Assembly (NCBI GenBank): GCA_003132825.1
Contig: PKYX01000245.1
Span: forward strand, 1-9,979
Origin: Acidobacteriaceae bacterium
GTDB lineage: Bacteria > Acidobacteriota > Terriglobia > Terriglobales > Acidobacteriaceae
DNA length: 9,979 nucleotides
Direction: 5' to 3'
Positions 1 through 6,732 of the stretch are shown here, piece by piece (positions within the stretch are counted from its first letter, which is position 1; every line of letters begins with the position of its first letter). The notes below the pieces were generated by a model. The model saw nothing but the letters and a program-made list of their open reading frames with translations. It had not been told where the DNA came from and made no database searches. The position numbers and the translations under genes are program-made.

Positions 1-848
1 CCGCTCAGCAGTTTGCCGAGATCGGACGCGGCGCAGCGCACGCCGACATAGAAGTGCCCGAACAGCGCAAAGACCGCGCTGACTTGGTCGAAGCGCATCT
101 CATAGATGAGCTTCTTGAACACCAGGGGATCGGCGGCGAACAGGTCGACCCCCCACTCCCAGTCGTCGAAACCAATGGAGCCGGTGATGATCTGCTTAAC
201 CTCGCCGGCATAGCGCCGGCCTACCAGGCCGTGCTCATTCATCTGGCGGGCGCGCTCTTCGATCGGAACCATGTACCAGTTCTTCTCTTCCCCACGCCGC
301 CGGTCCATGGGATAGAAAGAGATGTAGCGGTGCTTGGGCATCTCCGGGAACAAACGAGGACGCATGGCTTCTTTCTGTCGCGCCAAAGTTTCCTTGATCT
401 CGTGGTTCCATTGTTCGGAGTGAGCCTCGATGCCACGAGCCGCCAGCTCGGTGTAGATCTTGAGCGTGGACTCATATAGACCCAGTTCAATCACGGAAAG
501 GTAGGAAGTTGTGAGCTCCAGATAGTCGCTCAGCCGCAACTGCGCCAGTTGCAGCTCGGTTTGCTTCAGCGCATCGAACGACGGTCGAAAATGGACCAAC
601 ATCAAGTCGCCCTTATGTCCGAGCAGCGAAAAAAGTGCGGATTGACCCGCGGAATTCTGCTCCATCCGGGCCAGCAAGGCGCTAGCCTCCTCGACGATCT
701 CCCGCTTCTGCTCCGGCGGCAACGGGCGCCAGGCGGCCCAGCCGAAGCGCATCATTTGGTGCAGAACGCTATAGCCTTCGACGGTCAGGGGCACGGGCGG
801 CACATCCGCGGAAGCCGCCTGCGGGTGGAGCGTGTGAGTCACAACCAT
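1..848 (-). CDS. hemQ: HemQ-type coproheme decarboxylase (chlorite dismutase family), C-terminus cut by window edge
   Basis: Reading the minus strand from ATG at 848 gives 282 codons with no stop before the left edge. The family's usual ending (FGHFYVGVR, residues 263-271, then a short tail) is already present, so probably only a few residues are missing. HemQ converts coproheme III to protoheme in the cytoplasm, the last step of the coproporphyrin-dependent heme pathway. Visible family marks are YPMDRRR (179-185) followed by NWYM (190-193), EHG with the expected proximal heme ligand His206, GRRYAG (210-215), and the DDWEWGVDLF and YEMRFD blocks near 228-237 and 249-254. Tyr179 matches the catalytic Tyr of the Firmicutes-type enzyme (Tyr145 of S. 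aureus HemQ). The nearby Lys149 of that enzyme is replaced by Arg183. A GAGGG ribosome site lies 6 nt before ATG. The gene follows the GH13 gene after 54 bp but has no obvious metabolic link to it. A true chlorite dismutase is less likely, given the Tyr motif. Confidence 0.92.
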   Translation of the reverse strand, partial: MVVTHTLHPQAASADVPPVPLTVEGYSVLHQMMRFGWAAWRPLPPEQKREIVEEASALLARMEQNSAGQSALFSLLGHKGDLMLVHFRPSFDALKQTELQLAQLRLSDYLELTTSYLSVIELGLYESTLKIYTELAARGIEAHSEQWNHEIKETLARQKEAMRPRLFPEMPKHRYISFYPMDRRRGEEKNWYMVPIEERARQMNEHGLVGRRYAGEVKQIITGSIGFDDWEWGVDLFAADPLVFKKLIYEMRFDQVSAVFALFGHFYVGVRCAASDLGKLLS

Positions 849-868
849 GAAAGGCCCTCAGAGTCTCT

Positions 869-874
869 ATTGTA
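869..874 (-). promoter_or_regulatory. Possible -10 element for hemQ
   Basis: On the minus strand the 54-bp gap between the GH13 stop and the hemQ start contains TACAAT, a 5/6 match to the TATAAT -10 consensus. It would place transcription start about 14 nt before the ATG, just ahead of the GAGGG ribosome site. No good -35 hexamer stands at 16-18 bp: the nearest candidates are TTGACC at 9 bp and TTGCCT at 20 bp. hemQ may thus have its own weak or non-canonical promoter, or may simply be read through from the hydrolase genes. Confidence 0.3.
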
Positions 875-902
875 GCCGGATTGGGTCAAGCTCCAGGCAA
901 CC

Positions 903-2609
903 TTACTTTGAGATTTCCGCGATGTAAACCGCGAAAGGCTCGAGCGACAACGCGGAGATCGCGCTTTCCCCCTGCCCAGCCGTACTCAGAAGCGTCCTAG
1001 CCTTGGCTGCAGGAAATCCCTGCGGCCCCAGATCAAAGCGGACCTTCTGCGGATTGGCCGACAGGTTCAGCACCACCAAAACGGCTTCATCCCGGTAGCG
1101 GCGGAGATAGGAGAGCACATTCGGATCGTCTGGATTGAGCGGAACATAGTCCCCGTCCAGCAAGGCTCGGTTCTGGTGACGCAAGGCCAGCAGGTGTTTG
1201 TAAAACTGTAGGATGGAATCCGCATCCTTGCTTTCGCTGGCGACATTGTGGGTGGCGGAGCTGGGCGGAACCGGCAGCCAGGGAGTGGCGCGAGTGAAGC
1301 CGGCGTTCGCGCCGTCAGTCCATTGCATGGGGGTGCGCTCGCCGTCCCGGCCTTTTTCCTCCGGCCAACCCAGTTTCCCGATGGGGTCTTTCACATCTTC
1401 CCTGCGTTTGGGGTCATTGTTTTCCATTCCAATCTCTTCGCCGTAGTAAAGGATTGGGGTGCCGCGCAGGGTGAGATAGAGTCCGGCCATCAGCTTGGCA
1501 ATAGCGTCGTTGTGCGGGCCGTCGCCGTAGCGGACGTAGGAGCGCGGCATGTCGTGATTGCTGATCACATACACCGGCCATCCTCCGGCCGAATCCACGG
1601 TCGCAATCTGCTCGCGGAATGCGGGGGCGGAAAGCCGGTTGACCGTGGCGAACAGAAAGTCCATCGGCATCTGCAGTTCGTCGCTGTGCGCTCCGTAGTA
1701 CTGCTTCAGCTCGTCGATGTTCTTAGTCCAGGTCTCCCCGATCAGAACCGCCTCGTGTTCGTCAGCCACTTTGCGCAGAGCGTGCAAAACGTCGTGCAAC
1801 TCGGGCAGCTTGGTGGTGTACTCGCGCTCTTCGATCGGATCTCCATATGCGTTTTTGCCGGGAAGGACCGGATTGTCGTGCAGATTGGGATCCTCGAACA
1901 AAGTCTCGACCGCATCGAGCCGGAAGCCCGCCACGCCGCGCTTGTACCACCAGCGGGTTACGTCGAACATCGCCTTGTCGACCGCGGGATTGCGCCAGTT
2001 CAGGTCGGGCTGCTGGGGATAAAAGAAATGGTAATAATACTGGCCGGTTGCCGGATCCAGCTTCCAGGCCGAGCCTCCAAAACCCGAGGTCCAATTATTC
2101 GGAGGGCCGCCATTCTGCCCGTCGCGCCAGATGTACCAGTCGCGGTGCGCCGCGGTGCGCGAGGAACGGGAATCGATGAACCAGTCGTGCTGGTCGGAGG
2201 TGTGGTTCATGACAAAATCCATAATGATGCGGATGCCGCGCTGGCGCGCTTCATGTTCCATGTGGTCGAAATCCTGAAGCGTTCCGTACATGGGATCGAT
2301 ATTCTCGTAGTCCGAAACGTCGTATCCGAAGTCGACCTGGGGCGAGGGGTAGCAGGGAGTGATCCAAATCGCATCCACGCCCAGGTCTTTCAAATAGTCC
2401 AGCTTCGAAGCAATGCCGTTGAGGTCGCCAATCCCGTCACCGTTGCTGTCGGCGAAACTGCGGGGATAGATTTCGTAGAAAACGGCGTGTTTCCACCAGG
2501 GTCGAGGTCCTTCGGGGATCTCGGACGCCTGGGCGGATGCCTGCGGCACAGACAAGAACAAGAGTAGAGCGGCAGCCATCATAGCTGGGGTCACAAAAGA
2601 TTTTGGCAT
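903..2609 (-). CDS. Exported GH13 alpha-glucosidase / oligo-1,6-glucosidase-like enzyme
   Basis: This 568-aa protein starts with a signal peptide: a hydrophobic core at residues 8-22 and a likely cleavage after ASA (24-26). The rest is a GH13 (beta/alpha)8 hydrolase. Conserved regions appear in order: DFVMNHT (131-137), QPDLN (200-204, the hallmark of the oligo-1,6-glucosidase-like subgroup), GFRLDAV with nucleophile Asp232, GETW with acid/base Glu292, and SNHD with Asp353. A C-terminal beta-sandwich follows from about residue 480. The residue after the nucleophile is Ala233. In the subgroup Val there goes with alpha-1,6 cleavage and Thr/Ala/Gly with alpha-1,4, so maltose-type or mixed substrates are more likely than isomaltose; this is inference. 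A GGAGG site sits 5 nt before the ATG. The gene lies 105 bp downstream of the GH42 gene on the same strand, with no clear terminator between them, so co-transcription is plausible. Exact substrate is open: trehalose synthase and sucrose hydrolase are relatives. Confidence 0.9.
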   Translation of the reverse strand: MPKSFVTPAMMAAALLLFLSVPQASAQASEIPEGPRPWWKHAVFYEIYPRSFADSNGDGIGDLNGIASKLDYLKDLGVDAIWITPCYPSPQVDFGYDVSDYENIDPMYGTLQDFDHMEHEARQRGIRIIMDFVMNHTSDQHDWFIDSRSSRTAAHRDWYIWRDGQNGGPPNNWTSGFGGSAWKLDPATGQYYYHFFYPQQPDLNWRNPAVDKAMFDVTRWWYKRGVAGFRLDAVETLFEDPNLHDNPVLPGKNAYGDPIEEREYTTKLPELHDVLHALRKVADEHEAVLIGETWTKNIDELKQYYGAHSDELQMPMDFLFATVNRLSAPAFREQIATVDSAGGWPVYVISNHDMPRSYVRYGDGPHNDAIAKLMAGLYLTLRGTPILYYGEEIGMENNDPKRREDVKDPIGKLGWPEEKGRDGERTPMQWTDGANAGFTRATPWLPVPPSSATHNVASESKDADSILQFYKHLLALRHQNRALLDGDYVPLNPDDPNVLSYLRRYRDEAVLVVLNLSANPQKVRFDLGPQGFPAAKARTLLSTAGQGESAISALSLEPFAVYIAEISK

Positions 2610-2714
2610 CAGCCCCTCCGCTGTTTGGACGATTGCTTCGACGACGCGCGCGACTTGGCCTCGGATCCGCCCAGCCTCTGACGAGACCGATCTTCTCTGA
2701 GACGATGACGATGG

Positions 2715-4799
2715 TTATGGTTGTCGTTCCACCGATAATACCGCCAGCCCGTATACGGGCAGGACGATCGATTGCTTGGATCCGCCTTCGAGCACATCCT
2801 TCATTGGCCCGGGCAGCGACACCGTCTGTGTGCTCTTCGAAAAGTTGACCAGGATGTACACGGCGCCGTGCTCGCCGTAGCGCGGATAAACCTCGACTCC
2901 ATCCGGAACCGCTCCGAGCGCCGGTTTCACTCCGCTGACCTCAGTCATCCATTTCGCCGCGGCAGCCATTGTTGGCTCATCTAGCCACACGCCGATGTAG
3001 GTGATTCTGCCTTTACCGACCTTGCGGGTGATGGCTGCCGGCTGACCATCCAGCCATCCGTTGCTCTTGCCGTATCGCTCGAGCACTTCCACATCGTTCT
3101 GCTGCGCACTCAGCAATTCGGCCCACAATTGGCTTGTGCCCGAGCCCCATTGCCCCTCGACCGGAACCGGGTCGACCAGCGCGTAATATTGCTCGACCCG
3201 GCCTCCCAGCAGGACGGCCAGCGGTCCTGGTTGCCGCGCGGGCTGCAAGCCGTTGTCATCGTTCTTCATGACGGAGCGCTGCCCGAGAACCAAATGCCCA
3301 CCCTGGCGCACGTAGTCGATGAGATTTTTGGCGGCTTCATCGGAAACCACGTTGAGTCCGGGAGCGACGACCAGTTTGTACTGGGCGAGCGGCGCCGTGG
3401 GGGGAACGATGTCAATCGATTGACTGATCGCCCGCAGCGGCTTGTAGTAACTCACGATTTCTGCGATGGGGTCATAGTCGTGGTTGTGCCTTTGCCAGTT
3501 GATCGCCCAGCGGCTGTCATAAGAGTGCAAAATTGCAACCTCCGACTTGGGCGATGTGCCGGCAAGCACCGGGCCGGCCTTGGCAAACTCACTGCCGATC
3601 CGCTGGATTTCGGAATACAACGGGACCGGCGTGCCATCGGCTCCGAGCAAGGTCCCGTGATATTCCTCTTGACCGTTGAGCGCGCTGCGCCACTGCCAGT
3701 AACTCACGGTATCGGCGCCGTGTCCGACGTCGTGCCATGCCATGGCCCGCACTTCGCCTTTGTCGAGCGAATTGTTGACCGGCGCCCAATTCACAAAGCC
3801 CGGCTGGGTCTCCATCACCCAGAAATTCTTGCGCTTGAATCCGCGGGTCAGATCGTGCGCCGCGCCGTTTTTGGCTGGATCGAGATGGCCTTCCCCCACA
3901 TAGTCGTCCCAGGCGGCCAGATCCAGGTCCTGGCTCACCGTGTAGTGATCGAAGCCATCGAACCAACCCATCATGTTGGTGGTAAGGAACTGCCGGGGAT
4001 CGCAGTTGGCGCGGATGACCTCGGTCTGGTTCTTCTGGTAAGAGCGCCAGGTGTCGCTGACAAAGCGCTTCCAGCTGAGCAACAGACCGGGATTGCCGTA
4101 GCGAGTCTCAATCGGAATCTGGTCCCAAGCGGAGTAGGTCTGGCTCCAATAGGCGGTGGTCCAGCGGGCGTTCAGGTTGTCGAGGGTTCCGTAGCGCGCC
4201 TGCAGCCATTGCTGAAATTGGGCTTTGGCGTCGGGATTGTAAGACTCTTCGGCGTACTCGTTATCAATCTGCCAGCCGAGTACGTACGAATTGTGGCCGA
4301 AGCGCTTGGCCATCTGTTCGGCGATTTTCCGCGCCAGTTCACGATACTTGGCATTCGCGAAGTTGAACTGCTGCCGATTTCCGTGTTCGGCGCGGTGGCC
4401 GTTCTCGTCGATGCGGAGAGTCTCGGGGTACTTCTCGGTTAACCACGCGGGCGGAGCCGCAGTCGGCGTGCCGAGGACGGTGTAGATTCCGTGCTTGGCG
4501 GCGGCCGTAATAGCGCGGTCCAGCCAGTCGAGGTCGTACTGCCCTTCGCTCGGCTCCATGCGGCTCCAGGCAAACTCGCCGACCCTCACCATGTGGATTT
4601 CGGCCTGCTGCATCAGAGCGAGGTCTTGATCCCAGCGAGACTCCGGCCACTGTTCCGGATACCATGCAGTCCCCAACAAGATGGGAGGCGGAGCGGGTGC
4701 GGCGCTCTGGCTCTGAAGGACGGCGGGTGAAACCACGCAGGCCGTTACCGCCAGGGCAATCACAATCCGCGGCCAAGCATCGCGCCGATTTCTTTTCAT
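2715..4799 (-). CDS. Exported GH42 beta-galactosidase
   Basis: This 694-aa protein is a GH42 beta-galactosidase, which hydrolyses terminal beta-galactosides with retention. The fold begins at LLGTAWYPEQWPE (41-53). The acid/base motif is QIDNEY (177-182, Glu181) and the nucleophile lies in MET (329-331, Glu330, before QPG). Residues up to about 425 form the barrel, about 435-640 the trimerisation (Rossmann-like) domain, and the rest the small C-terminal beta domain, so it looks complete. The chosen ATG follows a GGGAG ribosome site 6 nt away. The open frame continues upstream to 6257, but that part lies antisense to the esterase gene and is not coding. The N-terminus (basic 2-6, hydrophobic 11-28) is a signal sequence, unusual since most characterised GH42 enzymes are cytoplasmic. 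VTAC (18-21) also fits a lipobox loosely, but cleavage by signal peptidase I near residues 30-34 is as likely. The clustered zinc cysteines of Thermus-type GH42 are absent. It heads a minus-strand run with the GH13 gene. Confidence 0.93.
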   Translation of the reverse strand: MKRNRRDAWPRIVIALAVTACVVSPAVLQSQSAAPAPPPILLGTAWYPEQWPESRWDQDLALMQQAEIHMVRVGEFAWSRMEPSEGQYDLDWLDRAITAAAKHGIYTVLGTPTAAPPAWLTEKYPETLRIDENGHRAEHGNRQQFNFANAKYRELARKIAEQMAKRFGHNSYVLGWQIDNEYAEESYNPDAKAQFQQWLQARYGTLDNLNARWTTAYWSQTYSAWDQIPIETRYGNPGLLLSWKRFVSDTWRSYQKNQTEVIRANCDPRQFLTTNMMGWFDGFDHYTVSQDLDLAAWDDYVGEGHLDPAKNGAAHDLTRGFKRKNFWVMETQPGFVNWAPVNNSLDKGEVRAMAWHDVGHGADTVSYWQWRSALNGQEEYHGTLLGADGTPVPLYSEIQRIGSEFAKAGPVLAGTSPKSEVAILHSYDSRWAINWQRHNHDYDPIAEIVSYYKPLRAISQSIDIVPPTAPLAQYKLVVAPGLNVVSDEAAKNLIDYVRQGGHLVLGQRSVMKNDDNGLQPARQPGPLAVLLGGRVEQYYALVDPVPVEGQWGSGTSQLWAELLSAQQNDVEVLERYGKSNGWLDGQPAAITRKVGKGRITYIGVWLDEPTMAAAAKWMTEVSGVKPALGAVPDGVEVYPRYGEHGAVYILVNFSKSTQTVSLPGPMKDVLEGGSKQSIVLPVYGLAVLSVERQP

Positions 4800-4952
4800 G
4801 TTTGTCTCCCGCCCCGTAGACGCCGGAATCGTACCGCTCTTTTGGCGACAGAAGAATAACACCCGGAGGATGTGCACGTCGGGTCTTCCTTGGGGGCGGA
4901 GAGAGGTTCCTCGACGCGTGTTATACAATTCGACCCGCCGAAAAAGGAAGCC
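4800..4952. promoter_or_regulatory. Divergent intergenic region between GH42 and esterase genes
   Basis: These 153 bp separate two divergent starts and must hold the promoters of both genes. For the plus-strand esterase, TTATACAAT (4921-4929) offers a -10-like TATACA or TACAAT about 25-30 nt before the ATG, but no matching -35 is visible. For the minus-strand GH42 gene, GTTATTCT, complementary to plus-strand 4854-4861, is a weak -10 candidate. The inverted arms ACCCG/CGGGT at 4861-4865 and 4880-4884, around GTGCAC, could form a hairpin. No LacI-type AANCGNTT core is present here, unlike near the symporter and galK. Confidence 0.45.
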
Positions 4953-6491
4953 ATGATCCCGTCCATGATGCGACTCCGCTGCCTGACGCCGTTCTGCCGC
5001 CGGCTGAGTGCTTTCTTCGTTTTCTTCGTTCTTGCAGCGTGTTCCCGCGCCGATGTCACGCTTCCGGCCCTGCTCGCCGATCACATGGTGGTACAGAGAG
5101 GATTGCCGGTTCACATTTGGGGCACGGCCGCTCCGGCCGAGTCCGTCTCGGCAAGCTTCCGCAACGAAACCCGAACCGCGATCGCGGATGAACTCGGCCG
5201 CTGGAGCCTGTACTTTTCCCCCGGGGAAGCAGGCGGTCCGTTCCCCATGACCATTCAGGGCAATAACACCCTGACCTTGAGCGACATTCTTGTGGGCGAT
5301 GTCTGGGTTGCATCGGGGCAGTCCAACATGGAACTGCCCATGACTCGCGTCACCAACGCCGAGGCCGAAATTGCGGCGGCCAACGATCCCAAGATTCGTT
5401 TGTTTCAGGTTAAGAAGAAAGCCTCCGACCACCCGCTGACGGACGTGGAGGCAAAAACCTGGGTGGCCTGCACGCCCGAAACCGTGGCGGACTCTTCCGC
5501 GGTCGCCTATTTTTTCGCTCGGGATTTGCGGCAGAAAGAAAGCGTGCCCATTGGCTTGATCGAGTCGTATTGGGGAGGCACCGCCGCCGAAGCCTGGACC
5601 AGCCTGCGCGCTCTCTCGGCGGACGCTTCCCTGATGCCGGTGTTCGCCGAGCGAGTCCCGGCGGTCGAGGAGCAAACCAACACGATGTTGCGGCTGGCAA
5701 ACGAAGATCGCGACTTTGAACACGCCGCCGCCGAGGCCAAGGCCGCAGGCCAGCCCGCCCCCAACCGGCGGTGGCATCCTGACTTTGGATCCTGGGACCC
5801 TTCCGGCCTGTACAACGGCATGATCGCTCCCTTGACTCCCTTCGCCATCCGGGGGGTGATCTGGTACCAGGGCGAAAGCAATGCCGGACCCGAGCGAGCT
5901 CCGCTGTATGCGCGTCTTTTCCAGACCATGATTCGTGATTGGTGGCGCAGTTGGGGCGAAGGGGACTTTCCGTTCCTGTTCGTCCAGCTTCCGAATTGGA
6001 TCGCCGACCCGCGGAATCAGTGGCCCGAAGTTCGCGAAGCGCAACGCCAGACGCTCGTCCTCCGCAATACGGGCATGGCCGTGACCATCGATGTCGGAGA
6101 TCCTGCCAACCTGCACCCGCCCGACAAGCAGGATGTGGCCGCACGCCTGGCGCTCATTGCGCGCGCCCAGGTCTACGGCGAGAAGATCGAATATTCCGGC
6201 CCTTTGTTCCGCCAAGTTACGACCGAGGACCATGCCTTGCGCCTCTGGTTCGAGCATGCGACCAACGGACTAGTCGCGAAAGGCGGCGAATTGAAGGGAT
6301 TTGAAGTCGCTGGATCGGACGGAAAGTTTTCGCCCGCCGAAGCCAGAATTGAGGGGCCGACGGTTGTGGTTTCCAGTTCTGCGGTCGAGTCACCGGTCTA
6401 CGTTCGCTATGGATGGTTGGCCAGTCCGGACTGCAATCTCTACAACCGCGACGGCCTGCCGGCCTCTCCCTTTCGGGCCGAGATTAACTAG
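4953..6491 (+). CDS. Exported SGNH esterase, sialate O-acetylesterase family
   Basis: This 512-aa protein belongs to the SGNH-hydrolase family annotated as sialate O-acetylesterase (SASA), which removes O-acetyl groups from sugars. Its mature start, DVTLPALLADHMVVQRG (34-50), is the typical family opening. Catalytic blocks follow: ASGQSNMELPM with nucleophile Ser124, WYQGESNA (304-311), QLPNW (345-349), and a late GDPANLHP block (382-389) with catalytic His388. The ATG at 4953 is preferred because an AAGGA site precedes it and a signal peptide starts at once; ATG codons at 4965 and 4968 are alternatives. The hydrophobic stretch 19-28 ends in LAAC (27-30), a good lipobox, so it may be a lipoprotein; cleavage after SRA (31-33) by signal peptidase I is the alternative. 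It is divergent from the GH42 gene and convergent, 14 bp apart, with the small membrane protein gene. In this setting an acetylated plant galactan or xylan is a likelier substrate than sialic acid; that is inference from neighbours. Confidence 0.88.
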   Translation: MIPSMMRLRCLTPFCRRLSAFFVFFVLAACSRADVTLPALLADHMVVQRGLPVHIWGTAAPAESVSASFRNETRTAIADELGRWSLYFSPGEAGGPFPMTIQGNNTLTLSDILVGDVWVASGQSNMELPMTRVTNAEAEIAAANDPKIRLFQVKKKASDHPLTDVEAKTWVACTPETVADSSAVAYFFARDLRQKESVPIGLIESYWGGTAAEAWTSLRALSADASLMPVFAERVPAVEEQTNTMLRLANEDRDFEHAAAEAKAAGQPAPNRRWHPDFGSWDPSGLYNGMIAPLTPFAIRGVIWYQGESNAGPERAPLYARLFQTMIRDWWRSWGEGDFPFLFVQLPNWIADPRNQWPEVREAQRQTLVLRNTGMAVTIDVGDPANLHPPDKQDVAARLALIARAQVYGEKIEYSGPLFRQVTTEDHALRLWFEHATNGLVAKGGELKGFEVAGSDGKFSPAEARIEGPTVVVSSSAVESPVYVRYGWLASPDCNLYNRDGLPASPFRAEIN

Positions 6492-6505
6492 CCGGTCGAG
6501 AGGAA

Positions 6506-6724
6506 CTAGCGTTTCCGAGAGGCCGAGTCGTGTTGGCTGACCCGGCGCGCGAGGGCCAACATGATGGCGCCGAACACCAGCATAACGACTCCCCAACCGG
6601 CGTTGATATTGACGCCCAGGGAGCGCTCGTAAATCGCTTTGTCGCTGAATGCCCCATACCCCATCAGCAGCATGCCATACACCACGAACAGCCAGCCGAT
6701 CGGCATCCGTATGTCGAGCCCCAT
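6506..6724 (-). CDS. Small two-helix membrane protein coupled to the symporter
   Basis: This 72-aa protein has two strongly hydrophobic segments, about residues 7-26 and 41-60. They are joined by a polar loop (SDKAIYERSLGVNIN), and the tail is basic (ARR, then RKR at the end). I do not recognise a named family. The gene begins only 8 nt after the symporter stop codon, and its ribosome site (AGGA) overlaps that TAG stop, so translational coupling with the symporter is likely. Its 3' end is 14 bp from the convergent esterase stop. Small partner proteins of transporters are known in other symporter groups, so an accessory or stabilising role is possible, but nothing in the sequence proves it. 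The amino acid pattern, clear ribosome site and tight spacing argue that this is a real gene rather than chance. Confidence 0.8.
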   Translation of the reverse strand: MGLDIRMPIGWLFVVYGMLLMGYGAFSDKAIYERSLGVNINAGWGVVMLVFGAIMLALARRVSQHDSASRKR

Positions 6725-6732
6725 AATGATTC

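Noticed and set aside
1248..2567. Open plus-strand frame of 439 codons opposite the GH13 gene.
   Set aside because: It is the mirror of a gene whose catalytic motifs are all intact; the translated product has no recognisable motif or good ribosome site.
3129..4442. Open plus-strand frame of 437 codons opposite the GH42 gene.
   Set aside because: It is antisense to a clear GH42 catalytic domain, and its composition is that of a shadow frame.
4800..6257. Upstream 486-codon extension of the GH42 reading frame on the minus strand.
   Set aside because: It is antisense to the well-supported esterase gene, shows no family resemblance, and the GH42 signal peptide and ribosome site fix the start at 4799. 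Long open antisense frames are common in GC-rich genes.
6492..6505. Possible bidirectional terminator between the convergent esterase and small membrane protein genes.
   Set aside because: Only 14 bp separate the stops and no stable hairpin with a T run is seen; GGAAC/GTTTCC nearby is short and bulged.
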